Shown here: in pieces, positions 34,162 to 46,972 of the stretch
How positions within the stretch are numbered: the stretch's first letter is position 1
Layout: each line of letters begins with the position of its first letter
NCBI GenBank assembly: GCA_019044685.2
Contig: JAGTXX020000003.1
Location: 1,240,001 to 1,304,000, forward strand
DNA: 64,000 nucleotides
DNA from: Nannochloris sp. 'desiccata'
Lineage: Eukaryota; Chlorophyta; Trebouxiophyceae; Chlorellales; Chlorellaceae
Reading direction: 5' to 3'
Notes under the pieces: generated by a model
Seen by the model: the letters and a program-made list of their open reading frames with translations, nothing else
Told to the model about the DNA's origin: nothing
The model's database searches: none
Program-made: the position numbers and the translations under genes

Positions 34162-34702
34162 GTAGCTGGTAAGACAAATTTCTGATAATAAATAATCTTT
34201 CTATTAATACCGTCTTTGATTTTCATTATTTATCCCCTCCCCACCATCTCTTCTTTTCTCCTTTTATTTTCTTTCTCTTCCTTTTTTTCTTTCGTCATGC
34301 AAATGAGAATGTTAGAGGAATTTAGAAGTGTGTGAAAAGCATCATCAGTTGATTCTTTCCTCTGTATCTTTCTTCTGATAGTGTTGAATCGGTGGTGGTT
34401 GGCTCAATTGCCACCCCATTTCACCCTTCTTTTTGGCTTATTTCACCTTATTTTCGTGCAAGTCCTCTCCTCTCACATTTTAAATTATCATGTTCTCATC
34501 TCAGTAACACAAGGCGTTGCTTTAACCTGACATAGTACCGTATTTGCTAGTTGTAGTTTGTAAGAAAAGTATGAAATAAAGTAAATACCCCACAGAGAGT
34601 ATTACTTATAATTTGATGATTCATTTTCAAGAATAGATATCATCCTAACTCATGGTCTTTTAGGCGCGCTGGCGGCTCCCCCTGCCCCCAGCACCACTAA
34701 AC

Positions 34703-34916
34703 TCACAAACTCTGGTCCTCCACCTTCAGCGCTTCGACCCCCGTCGCTGCCTTTGCTCCCCAAGAATGCTGAAGAGTATATGTTGATGTTACCTCTCCTG
34801 CAAATGGATTCCACTCCGTCCTAATTTTTCCCACAGGGTTTTTAGGTTGCGTAGCCGGCAGGAAGGTAAAACCATCTGAAATCCCTACCCAAAGGCCGCT
34901 GGGATGGAATCCAGCG

Positions 34917-34991
<75 letters not shown>

Positions 34992-35017
34992 CGCTGTTTC
35001 AAAATAAAAAGGAGCAA
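34703..35017 (-). CDS. Possible exon with Thr-Ala dipeptide repeat (low confidence)
   Basis: One minus-strand frame is open across the hexamer repeat, reading (Thr-Ala)x12, and continues for 70 more codons with balanced composition (SGLWVGISDGFTFLPATQPK, IRTEWNPFAGEVTSTYTLQH) to a TGA. No ATG starts it, so it would have to be a 3' exon; I could not find a splice partner in phase. No family recognised. It could equally be chance. Confidence 0.25.
34917..34991. repeat. Hexanucleotide repeat (CTGTTG)n, about 12 units
   Basis: Perfect tandem units across 34921-34986 with partial units at both ends. On the minus strand the unit is CAACAG, giving Gln-Gln, Asn-Ser or Thr-Ala in the three frames, all open. 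Confidence 0.97.
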
Positions 35018-35279
35018 AGTAGCCCACTGCCTTTACTTGTTGCTGTTTAAGATTTACAAAAGAAATTTACTTGCCTTCTGGAGGGGGGTCGGCCTTTCGC
35101 CTTGCGGTTCTGAGAGATGTTAACCACTGTAGGAGAATCAAAAACGCTGTAACCATTACTATTAATACCGATACTATAGTTGTTCGCGACGACAGGGACG
35201 GACTTGAAAATTAAACCGAAAACTAGAGAAAAGCTTTTTTTATATTTATAGTATGATACATATGTTTTAATATACCCTT

Positions 35280-36835
35280 TCAAACTCGATCTTCAGGGCT
35301 GTGATGGGTTGGGAAAGCGAAAGAAGTACTACTACGAGGGCTTCCATTTCCAGAGGAGGAAGTACAAGGAGAGGAGGTCGTGGTATGCCGAGCAGAGTCG
35401 GTTTCAAAGCATTCAAGCTCTCCCAGTGGTTGAGGACTCCTTCTTATAGACAAAGGAAGCAAGTTTGTAGACTCATCATGCCGTGCATGCTGTGTTGTGT
35501 CACAACAGGAAAGCTCTAAATAACCACCACTATGGTCTCTGCCAAAATCTTTTCCTTCTTTATGAGAAATAACCCCAAAATTTGAAGCGACAGAGTCTGA
35601 AATTCCCTGAGAAAGTAGGGCAAGAGGTAGTAAATTAAAATGTTGCACTGCCGCCATAAAAAGTCCTAATCCAGTAACCGCACATAACACAACTACCCAA
35701 ACTGTAACAAAATAGATAGGAGCCATCATAGCACCCCCGCTATACTCTTCACTCCACTGTGGTAAATTTTCAAATTCAATTTTACCAATAACACACAACC
35801 ACGCCCCTTGAAAAATAACCGCTGCACCCCTGCCGAGGGCTGGTAAGGGGTTTTTGGGTGCGTTCAGTTCAAGAAGGATGAATAGAAAACATAGCGACAT
35901 AGATAAAAAGAGGAGCCAGTGAACCATTTGGTCTTGTGGTTGATGTTTTTGGTGGGTTCCCATAACGAAGGATTGGACAGCAAAGGCGACAGCCAGGAAG
36001 ACATGCCCCGTTCCCTGCGGTAATGGTACACGGGTGGAAAGTAGATCAATAAGTCCAGATAGGACTATAGGTGGGTAGGTAGATGCGTGCTGCCAATTAT
36101 TTAAATGAGACAGCGCAAAGCGGCCAGCGAATTGGGTCCCTTCTGGGCAGTGGAGGTATTGAAAGCCATCAGGATGGTCTAGGTAGAGTTCCACGGAGAC
36201 GTAGAAGAGCGGTAAGATAATTTTAAGGATGGGTTCCGTATAATAAAGCCATCGAAAGGGCATTGGATACCAAGATTTTGAGATATAGTTTTGAGAAGGT
36301 CGCCTGTGGTGTTTTGATGAGAATACTAGGTAAGAAAGAACGCTATAGGCCCACCAGGAGCCCCAGATAATGAAAAGTATGCCTGGTCCAACATGCCCTG
36401 CGCGAACAGAACAACAGAAAAAGATAGTTAAAGAGTCCCAACATGTCCGAGGATAGACTGTATTGATTGATAGAGGAGACGCATAACTGTGTCCTCCGAA
36501 GAAGAGAAAAAGGCCGAGTCGATTGTGACAGGGATGGAGACGCCTCCAGCCGGCTGTAGCAATGATGTCAACTCATTGCAATTAGCCTTCAAAAAAGAGC
36601 ATCCAACGAACAAGTATGGATCACATATGCAGGCAAATGTCCTTGGATGGCAATGCAAGGAGTTCTGGAGGGCTTTAGGTTTGTTTCCGTAATTCAATCC
36701 AATGCTAGCATTGGACAGCGCTGTTGTAAACGTACCTTTCCACGTGCCACCCTTCATCCCAGCCACCGACCCATCACATTCTAGATTGTTAATTGCATGG
36801 CTAGAGTGCCCATTGTGGTCCATAGTATGGTTCAT
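35280..36835 (-). CDS. TMEM45-like (DUF716) multi-pass membrane protein
   Basis: Minus strand, exons 36736-36835 and 35280-36397, 338-nt GT-AG intron, phase 1; 405 residues. The start ATG at 36835 is the first after an in-frame TAA. Splicing rebuilds the family N-terminal motif across the junction: GTWK-GHVGPGILFIIWG, followed by WW. Before it is a Met/His/Asn-rich leader (MNHTMDHNGHSSH). About seven helices follow, with the DUF716 blocks HLNNWQHASTYPPIVLSGLI, VHWLLFLSMSLCFLFILLEL and RGAAVIFQGAWLCVIG. The last ~110 residues are a Ser/Thr-rich, His-containing cytosolic tail. Function of the family is not established; some plant members respond to pathogens. The Met/His leader could bind metals, but that is a guess. 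Confidence 0.85.
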
Positions 36836-37273
36836 CAGGATCCTATGCTTCTGGTCCCCCAATGTTTAAAAATAAGAATCTCTCTTTATTGATCAAGGCA
36901 GAGAAGATCTAATACTACTAATATAATTCATCAGGCTATAGTGTGTCGCACACCTTTGACTTGAGAGATCAGGTTAATGCTGACGTAAACCTGGCCAATC
37001 CGAGCGCCTTTGTCCACTTCCATGGTCAACACACCCACAATGTTTTCTATCAAAAATTGACAACTTTTCAATTTTATGAGCATAAGCAGGCATTCTGACA
37101 TATTGAGTGTTCCTTAAAATTGTAATCAATTGGGCAGAAGACCCCTTAGATTGAGCACATTAATGTACATTTAGCACATTTAACTCGGCCATCAAATTAT
37201 AAACTTGCTAATATTTTCTATTGCATTCACACCAAATTGCTGTTATAGACTATTGATATAAACAATTACGTGA
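36836..37273. promoter_or_regulatory. Divergent intergenic region (TMEM45-like / homoserine kinase)
   Basis: 438 bp between divergent start codons, AT-rich. Must contain both promoters. No element recognised. Confidence 0.5.
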
Positions 37274-38371
37274 ATGGCGACTCGATTAATGCAGCCTCAG
37301 CAAGTCCGCTTGCAAGGCCCATGCTCCATCCCTCGCCGCCTTGCCCTCTCTGCCCGGCCTCTTTCCGCCTTTAGGCCTATCGCAGCAGCTCCTTCAACCC
37401 CTGGGAAAATCTACATCGATCCCGTTCAAAATGAAGCTTCCGCCTTTGCACCTGCCACAGTAGCAAACCTTGGCCCTGGCTTCGATTGGATGGGCTGTGC
37501 AGTCGATGGCCAAGGAGACATTGTGACTGCCACGGTCCTTCCCGGCCGCGCTGGCGAAGTCGTCATCGAATCAATTGAAGGTGATGGCGGCAAATTAACA
37601 TTAGATCCCGCTAAAAATTGCGTTGGAATTGCAGCTACTGAGACATTAAACCTCTTGGCCGGGTCTCCAACGTGCGGTGTTGCCCTAAAATTAAAAAAAG
37701 GCTTGCCTTTAGGCAGTGGGATGGGAAGCAGTGCTGCATCTGCAGCAGCTGCTGCCCAAGCAGTGAATGGTTTATTTGGGAGCCCAATCAGCAAAGAAAA
37801 ACTAGTCTTGGCTGGCTTAGCTTCTGAAGCTGCCGTCAGTGGATATCATGCTGACAATATTGCCCCTGCTCTGCTTGGAGGCTTTATTTTGGTTCGTTCC
37901 TGCGATCCATTGGACTTACAACGCCTTCCATTTGAAGGGGATTTATGGTTTGTACTTGTAAACCCTAAATTCGAGGCGCCAACTGCTGAAATGCGTGCTG
38001 TGCTCCCAAAGGAAGTACCCATGAAGTCTTTGGTCAATAATTGCGCCATGGGAGCCTCCCTTGTAGCCGGAATTTTAACTGTAGATGCACAATTGATTGG
38101 TAAAGCGCTTGATTCTGATGTTATTATTGAACCTGTGCGTGGGCCACTGATTCCAGGCTTTGCTGCGGTCAAAAAAGCAGCAAATGAGGCAGGCGCCTTT
38201 GGTTGTACGATCTCTGGTGCTGGCCCCACAGCTGTGGCTATAGTAAAGGATCCAGAGGTTGGCGCGAGAGTACAGGAAGCTATGATTGCTGCGTTTAGAT
38301 CTTCTGGAGGGCTTGAAGTGAACTCTGCTGCGATATTGAAACTAGATAACGAAGGCGCTCGGCTGATTTAG
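37274..38371 (+). CDS. HSK: Homoserine kinase, plastid
   Basis: Intronless, 365 residues. The N-terminal ~40 residues (Arg/Ser/Pro/Ala, no acids) are a chloroplast transit peptide. GHMP-kinase motifs: PATVANLGPGFDWMG (60-74), the phosphate-binding GLPLGSGMGSSAAS (143-156), and the C-terminal GCTISGAGPTAVAI. It phosphorylates homoserine to O-phosphohomoserine in the stroma. In plants that product is the branch point to threonine (threonine synthase) and methionine (cystathionine gamma-synthase). Threonine synthase lies 2.4 kb downstream on the same strand, with lipoyl synthase between them in the opposite direction. TGTAA at 38471 is a possible poly(A) signal. Confidence 0.95.
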   Translation: MATRLMQPQQVRLQGPCSIPRRLALSARPLSAFRPIAAAPSTPGKIYIDPVQNEASAFAPATVANLGPGFDWMGCAVDGQGDIVTATVLPGRAGEVVIESIEGDGGKLTLDPAKNCVGIAATETLNLLAGSPTCGVALKLKKGLPLGSGMGSSAASAAAAAQAVNGLFGSPISKEKLVLAGLASEAAVSGYHADNIAPALLGGFILVRSCDPLDLQRLPFEGDLWFVLVNPKFEAPTAEMRAVLPKEVPMKSLVNNCAMGASLVAGILTVDAQLIGKALDSDVIIEPVRGPLIPGFAAVKKAANEAGAFGCTISGAGPTAVAIVKDPEVGARVQEAMIAAFRSSGGLEVNSAAILKLDNEGARLI

Positions 38372-38596
38372 ATAGAGAAGAAAAGTAAACAGAGGATAGG
38401 CAATTTTTAGTTATTTTTACAGCTTCATGTGGGTTAATTATTGCTATCGACTGCGTATTAATCAATTCGATGTAAATTATAGTTAAAAGCTCCAGAAAAA
38501 AAAGTTGGTGAGAGTTGGAGAGGAGAAGAAAAAATCATTAACCAACCTCCTCTTCTGCTTTTTACTTTTTTTTGCTTTCCAACCTTTTTTTATTTT

Positions 38597-39916
38597 CTAA
38601 ACAAAATCAGGCATTTGTAGCTCTACATTATCAACTACAACCACTGCATCACCGTCTTTTCTCATCTTTTCTTCACTCAATTTCATTTTTTCAGCAACCC
38701 CACTCGTCCTTGCCTTTTCCCCTCTGATCATTGCTTGGACAAAAAACTCTCCTGCCTTATAGCTACTCCTGACCAACGGCCCTGAAGCAACGTACCTAAA
38801 CCCTACTACATCTTCCCCAAATTTCCGCCAATATTCGAATTTCTCGGGTGTGACAAACTCTACGACATCAAGATGTTTTGGGGTTGGTTGCAAGTACTGG
38901 CCAAATGTGACTATGTCAACCCCCGCGTCCCGTAGATCGTACAATGTGTCTACCACCTGGTCGTCTGTCTCACCTAATCCAAGCATAATTGAAGATTTTG
39001 TGTATACTCCAGTTTCTTTCGCAGCACGAAGGACATCCATGCTTTGAATGTAATTTGCTCTAGGATCCCGAACCCTTCGTTGCAAAGGTTCCACTGTTTC
39101 AATATTATGGGCAAATACATCGAGCCCGCTAGACGCTAAATGTCGTACAGAGTTGAGATCTCCCTGGAAATCCGGGGTCAAGCATTCTACAAGGATATCT
39201 GGGCGCAAAGATTTGATTCCGCGGACAGTGGCAGCAAAATGTTCAGCACCCCCATCTGGCATATCATCTCGATCTACAGATGTGAGAACGACGTAGCCCA
39301 CACCCCAGTCTGCTATAGCCTCTGCAGTATGTTGTGGTTCATTTGGGTCAGCAGGAGCGGGTTTTTGGGAGGTGTCTACAGCGCAAAAACGACACCCCCT
39401 GGTGCAGGTGTCCCCAAGAAGCATGATTGTTGCTGTACCGATTTCTTCTTCTCCTCCATTCCAGCATTCGCCGATATTAGGGCATTGGGCTTCTTGGCAG
39501 ACTGTAGCTAGTTTCAGTTCTTTCATCTGGCCGTTCAGGTATTCGTAGCGTTCGCCTTGTGGGGCTCGTTGTCGGAGCCAGCCCGGTTTATTTTGATGAG
39601 CTAAATTAGCACGGGACGCGCCAGCAGATGCAGGGAGATTTGCTAAAGATGGATCAGCTTCTACTGCCATTTTAACAAGCTCGGCAAAGGCATCTTTGGC
39701 CATTAATGAGTCAAATTCTGAGCTGGTGGTGGTTGCGGCGCCATTGCCCCCTCCGACAGCGTAAAGCTGGATCCCTGGGCGTAAAGAGTTTCTATTAGGG
39801 ATGAATGAGTTCTGATTAAAAGATCCTCTAGAGACCGAAGATGGAAGGGTACTAGAGGCAGAGTAAGCCTGTGCTAACAAAGCTGCTCCTCCTGTCGACA
39901 CCAGTGGCATGGTCAT
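38597..39916 (-). CDS. LIP1P: Lipoyl synthase, plastid type (LIP1p)
   Basis: Intronless, 439 residues. A Ser/Ala/Asn-rich transit peptide covers about 1-60. The conserved entry [20 protein letters not shown] is the plastid form. Auxiliary-cluster cysteines 140, 145 and 151 lie in [14 protein letters not shown]. The radical-SAM CxxxCxxC cysteines are 171, 175 and 178 in [25 protein letters not shown] and [20 protein letters not shown] also match. It inserts two sulfurs into octanoyl groups on plastid PDH E2, using SAM and [4Fe-4S] clusters. It is convergent with homoserine kinase (225 bp) and divergent from threonine synthase. Its Fe-S need links it to the SUF-type genes in the window. Confidence 0.95.
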   Translation of the reverse strand: MTMPLVSTGGAALLAQAYSASSTLPSSVSRGSFNQNSFIPNRNSLRPGIQLYAVGGGNGAATTTSSEFDSLMAKDAFAELVKMAVEADPSLANLPASAGASRANLAHQNKPGWLRQRAPQGERYEYLNGQMKELKLATVCQEAQCPNIGECWNGGEEEIGTATIMLLGDTCTRGCRFCAVDTSQKPAPADPNEPQHTAEAIADWGVGYVVLTSVDRDDMPDGGAEHFAATVRGIKSLRPDILVECLTPDFQGDLNSVRHLASSGLDVFAHNIETVEPLQRRVRDPRANYIQSMDVLRAAKETGVYTKSSIMLGLGETDDQVVDTLYDLRDAGVDIVTFGQYLQPTPKHLDVVEFVTPEKFEYWRKFGEDVVGFRYVASGPLVRSSYKAGEFFVQAMIRGEKARTSGVAEKMKLSEEKMRKDGDAVVVVDNVELQMPDFV

Positions 39917-40749
39917 CTCGTAGCTCAGACACCGAGATGACGATAATGGTACTTATATGCAACACGCTGCAAAGACGGATGTGAGCATTGAATTTGAAGT
40001 TAGTGATATGTGTTTAAACCGTAGAATGCGCCACTTCTGGGAGCTCAGGTTGCGTCAAAATTATGAATTTGCTGCCAGAATCCTTACTTTTTAGAGCTAT
40101 AGCACCAATCGCAATTATTCCTGATGTAGGAACAAGTATCGAAAATGTGCAGAAATAAGCAATGTGCTATCTGAAGAAGCATTCTGGCTTTTCTCATCCC
40201 CCACCTGTTTTGGCTAGCAGCGACCTTGCCGCTTTGAGAACTGAATACCAGTGCCCATACTGGTATTGTCAAATTTCTTTAAATTTTCTGATGCATCACC
40301 TTGAGATGTTCTCGTTGTTAAAATTGTGGGGTTTTCTCTACACGATTATTCCTAGCTACCAATGTTTCCGTTTATTTACCGTTCCACGTCCGACATAGTG
40401 GCGGGTTCATAAATTTGTCATGCAAGCTTGATGCTGACTAGCCCGCAGGCCTAAATAACGTTGGTGTGAGTCTGACAAACTCTGCTTCAAAATCTGCTCT
40501 GTCCTTGATCCAGACAGCCCTCAACACGTTGCTGAAATCGAGCTTTGGCCTTTCTTCGAGCCCTTTCTTGGCTGCCATCTCGCTCTAATAATTAGAGTTT
40601 GGTGACCCCCTCAGCCGCATAGGCAATTATCCCGTCGTCTATTTACGGAGAAAATTAAATTACCCATCATATAGAATAGCTGCGTGCCTTGCTCTTACTA
40701 GTTGAATTTGTTTAATTTCTCCCTGAGGACCAAACTACGCAGCACAGCT
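39917..40749. promoter_or_regulatory. Divergent intergenic region (LIP1p / threonine synthase)
   Basis: 833 bp, one of the larger gaps between genes in the window. Contains a perfect hairpin at 40244-40267. Two short ORFs (78 and 62 codons) have no features. No tRNA or other RNA gene recognised. Confidence 0.5.
40244..40267. repeat. Perfect inverted repeat, 9-bp arms, 6-nt loop
   Basis: AATACCAGT, spacer GCCCAT, ACTGGTATT. It sits about 330 bp upstream of LIP1p and 480 bp upstream of threonine synthase, so it could be a palindromic factor site or a chance hairpin. Confidence 0.8.
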
Positions 40750-42448
<1,699 letters not shown>

Positions 42449-42815
42449 ATAGACGTTTAGAAAACAAAAATTAAAGATATATTTTTAGGCGGAAACTTTC
42501 ACGTCTTTTATTTTTGTCGATATGGGAATATTTTTTGTTTAACAGCAAAAACGTTTCTGAAAAGAAAGTATGAAAAAATGGTGGAGGTTTCTTTCATAAT
42601 AACGTCAGCATAGTAGGCAAGTAGTGAAATATATGACAATGTGGTTAATTATAATTCCTTTCCCCCCTTCTTCTTCTTCTTCTTCTTCTTCTTGCTCCTC
42701 TCGTTTTCTTTTTGTGGTTTGCGGTGGTTGTTTATGGGAATTCCGAGCTTCTGAGTGTATCCTTAACAATGTAACTACCTGATATCTTGACTGTCCAGAC
42801 GAACTAAAAATGATC
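42449..42815. other. Convergent intergenic region with (TTC)n
   Basis: 367 bp between convergent threonine synthase and CD36-like genes. A (TTC) run of about nine units lies near 42667-42693. No gene. Confidence 0.6.
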
Positions 42816-45800
42816 TTATGACGTAGACTCATTAATTTGCTGCCACTTGTTGCCCGTGCTCCCTCCACTGGTGTTGCCTCTCGGGCTGCTGCCAGCTCCT
42901 AGAGGAGACGAAGAGGATGATGGCAATGTATCTGATTTCAAAAGCAGTGTTTCAGAGCCTGCGGACGAGTTTCCAAGACTTCCGCTGCTTTTATGGAGCA
43001 AAGGCTCTTCTCTGCTGCTGCTGCTGCTTCCGCCGTCTCTGCTGCTCCCGTTGGCTCTAATTACAAGACAACTAGCTCCGACTGGAGGCTCCACCACAGG
43101 AGCTACTCTTGGGCTACGAATTCTCATTTTAGGTGCTTCTACATCGAGTGTATTCCAAGTAGCACGGCCTTGATCAATCTCCTGGCTAGTAGTTTCTTCG
43201 ATTACTGTTTTCTCCTTTTTACCTGCACTACCCCCTGCAGCAGCGTCTCCAGCTTCGAGCTCTTCCAAAGTCGGATTGTGGTATTCCCCAGCTTCAGAAA
43301 GCCCCTCAGAAATTGGTTGCGGAAGAACAACGCCAATGCTGCCTCGTGCAATGCGGCTCAGTCCTCGAACCATTTCCTGTTCATGGTTGGTAATTAATAC
43401 TTTCCTTGCTTTTGATTCTTGAATCCTTTTCAGCGCCTTGACTCTCACTTTACCGTCTTTTCCGAATTTTAAGATGAATAAAGCACTTCCCAGCATTGCC
43501 CAGCCTACAACGGGGAAACTCAACACCAAGACATAGTATAGAATATCCTCTGCGATAATAATACCTCTAAGTAAAAGAGCAGCCGAGTCTGTAGGCTCCC
43601 ACCACATTTTTGCCCAAAATGCAGGCACCGTGACAAAATCACTCGCCAAGCCTGTAGCCGCAGCAGTTCCTGGAGCTACCCATAAATTTGGGTACAGATT
43701 AGCAGTAGCAGAGACCAGATGATTGACTTGATAGGTCTTGTGTCCTTGAATTGCAAAGCCGGTCAAGGGCTCGACTCCAATCGAGTACCCATGTTGAAGA
43801 GCATCTGGAGCCCAGGTGGAAAGATTTGATCCCGTTGACTCAACAACAACCTCCCCAGATCCTAGAAAATGTGGAAATGTGTAAATTGTAGGACATGCAA
43901 GTAGTTTTGACATGTCCCACATTCCTTGGAACGCCTCTGGATTTGCGCACCGCTCCCTGTATACATCCATGTTTTCAAAGTAGGGAGCCAGGGTGCTCCC
44001 CAGAGTACTGTCCTCAAAATATTCAGATAATGCAGTATCATTACGCATTAATGCCCAGTACTGCGACTGGGGTATATCTTCAATGGCAGTGAGATAGTTG
44101 TCGGGGTCAAATCCAGTAGTGCCTGCCCAGGTACCATAGTAGGTCATATTGCAGGCGGCGGTGGATTCGTTGGTCATGTTGTAGACAAGGGCAGTAACCT
44201 TCTTAACGTCCACTTTGTAGCCTGCAAAAAATGAAACGAAGAGCAAGTTAATGCATAGTATTTGTCAGCTTATCTAACGAAGAGGAAATACATTTTCAGG
44301 AAAAGAATACGAAACGACTGGAAGAGAGGTTTACTATTTCTCTTTGTTCTTGCCTGTATATTGAGAACTGACGGCACGAGCGAGCACTGAATCAAATGTA
44401 ATGCGCTCTGCTGTAGTATCTACATTCATACCAAATGCAACAGCTTCATTTATACCAGTCATATTCAAGATACCGTACTGTTTACTTTCAAAGGGAATAC
44501 CGCGGTATTGCAGAATCTCTTGTGGGGCGTCTGCTTGGCCTTTTCCAGTAAATATACGTTTTTGTTGGATGAGAGGGTTAAAATAGCCAATATCAGAAGA
44601 ATTCCAGGTAAGCATACTGAAGTTATACGCCTGGCCAGTAACTGCAAATGGTAGAAAAAATTGGTGGGTTATGATAAAAGTCAGTTTTGAGGGGGTCAAG
44701 AAAGACTGTGGCTGAAGAAACAAAGCATATTTGCTACGAACCTTGCTCAAAGTATTCTACAGGAGCATTTTTTGTGGAGAAAGTAACCCCAATTGAGGGT
44801 GTGTAAATCCACGGGCTCAAGCGGTAGGCCTCGGGATCGCCGGCGCCTGTCGCCATCCCTTGTGCAGCAGCAAGCAGCAAAGGATCCTCAAACCCATAGA
44901 GCCAACTTTCCACCGTTTTAGTAGTAATCATACCACCACCTCCCACACTCAGCCACTGGGAAAACACCAAAGAACCCCAGGTTGGTACCAAGCTCGCAAT
45001 ATATCCTTGGAGAAGCAACCATTGAGGCGCCGTGATGGCGGTCAAAGCTGCCTCCGCTGGTGGACTCACAGCTGCCACTGAATCTAATAAAGTCTCTTGA
45101 GGCAAAGTAAGGAATGCTCCAATAAATTGAGATGCAGCTGGGTCGACGTATGTGCTGTTGGACTGGCCGATTGCGAGCTGCAAGAAAGTTGCTGCTGCTG
45201 TTTTGTCAATGGCGAGGCCAAAGGCGCCAAAATCTGCTGGGGCCACTGTAAGATTCGCAGTAGATTGTAACACTTCAGGGATGTAAGCACATAGCTCAGG
45301 GTTATATGGAAAGCCAGGAGCACCTGGTGGGAGAGGAATATCCTTTAAGTAGGGTGTAGAAAGTCCAAGGAAGGGCACAAGAGGCTGCGGCATTGTGGAA
45401 GAAAGAGCAAAACGTTTTAGGAAAAGCACAAATAAATCAGGGAATCTAAAATGGTTTAAATATCAAATATTCAAAGAACTATATATAAAGAGCTGAATGC
45501 AGAGTATTTACAAGTTCGCACCAGCAAGAATGAACAGTCTGTCCACTGTGCAACTGAATCTTCCTGGATCGTCGTTGATACTGGGTTTGCTAAAGTGACA
45601 GCCTGGACAATAGAATCCCTAATCACAGACAGTGTAATAGGCATTAATTGGTAGATTACCCCGCTTTCCTGATCAACAGGTCCTGCAGGAGGAGCAGCCA
45701 AGAACTGCAGGTAGCCTCTATTAACACCGGTGATGCTTGCGTTAAGGGTGCACGTCGGGCATGAATATTCAGACATCAATGTAGCGTATTGATGGTATGA

Positions 45801-46526
45801 AAACTCAACTTCAGTCCAGTTTGCGCTGTATTCAAGGTTGTACCGTACTTCCTTGATCTTGAATGTGTACGGGCCGACCTGCTCATATGCTGGAGCTGCT
45901 GTGCCGGCAACCCACTGCTCAAAGTAAAAAATAGAGAAACATGGTCAGTTGCAGCATAATTTCTAGTAAATTCTGTGCAATGTAATCCTTCTTAGAACAA
46001 ATATAGCGGGTTTATAGCATGCTGCTTACTTCTGCTTCATTAGTTATATTATAAAAGAAGTAGTCTATCATGACGTCATTTTCACAAGTTTGATTAGCGA
46101 GGCGGTGATCAAAGCAATCAACTGCTGGAGAAATAACCTGCCCTTCCAATAGGAGTAAATTGAGAAGAGGGTCTACCACAAAAACAGATAAAACAGGACC
46201 AAGCCACCAAGCGAAGAAACCCACAACGGCTGAGAAGAGAAGGACGTAGCGCTTGAGGCTGACGGCATCAGGCTTGTAAAGGTATGTCCTTCAAAGCCGC
46301 ATAGTCAAGGAAAAATATGTGTCACAAACACTTCAAATGTGATAAATATACTTAAGTAAACAATATGATCGAATTGTATTGAAATTTCTTACCTAACAAC
46401 AGGTTTCAGACGCTGCATGCCGTCGTGGTCCTCAGCTTGGTATTGGGAAGATTGTTCAGGAGTCAAGTCGCTTTCAAAAGCATCATCGGCGACTTGACGA
46501 CGCCTCTTGAAGTTCAGTATACCCAT
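42816..46526 (-). CDS. CD36/LIMP-2 family scavenger receptor-like protein, very large
   Basis: Minus strand, six exons: 46393-46526, 46030-46288, 45522-45914, 44742-45384, 44354-44641, 42816-44221; phases fit throughout, 1040 residues. Introns 1-4 are GT-AG; intron 5 (44222-44353) uses a GC donor (CAG|GCAAGA). CD36 topology is clear: a short cytosolic N-terminus, a first helix (RYVLLFSAVVGFFAWWLGPVL), a huge lumenal ectodomain with many N-glycosylation sequons and Cys, the family motif EQVGPYTFKIKEVRY, then a second helix (ILYYVLVLSFPVVGWAMLG) and a Ser-rich cytosolic tail of about 210 residues. Animal members are about 480-530 residues, so this is twice normal. Ligand (lipid, sterol) is inferred only from family. 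Confidence 0.88.
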
Positions 46527-46972
46527 TTTTGGTTCTAAATGTAGGATGTAGAAAATTCCGGCCACTAGTATTGACTCAGATCGCTTTTGGCGATGCGTCA
46601 AATAAGACGTTGCCAGGCTTTTAAGGGCCTTTTAACCCAAATATCCAAGCCTTACACCTTTAAATAGAATTTACAACGGTTCTAAATGTGGGAATTAACT
46701 CCAATTGTTTCATAACAGCTCGAAACGGCGTAACGCAGTTGGGTCTTTCACTGAAAGTTTCAGCGCCTTCACGTTTGATTTCTTTGCTTTAGTTTGGCCC
46801 CCGTTCTATCGCTCCAGACGGATTAACATTCGCATCCGGTAGACCCCGAAGCAATAGTCATATCGATGAGATAGTACGCGATGAAAACATAACTTGCTCT
46901 GGTGGCTGATCATTTGAAGACATTCGTGGCAATAATTATCAGCCAAGCCACTCAAGTCAGAATATCGGAGCC
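46527..46972. promoter_or_regulatory. Divergent intergenic region (CD36-like / EamA)
   Basis: 446 bp between divergent starts. No element recognised. Confidence 0.5.

Larger units (their letters stand above)
34162..35279. other. Convergent intergenic region, 1118 bp, mostly uncharacterised
   Basis: Contains a hexanucleotide repeat and a possible minus-strand exon (both listed separately). A 29-codon minus-strand reading at 35067-35156 preceded by an open stretch encodes a hydrophobic helix followed by RTARRK, which could be a tiny membrane protein or the end of an exon. The left half (34162-34650) is T-rich and shows no gene. Confidence 0.4.
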
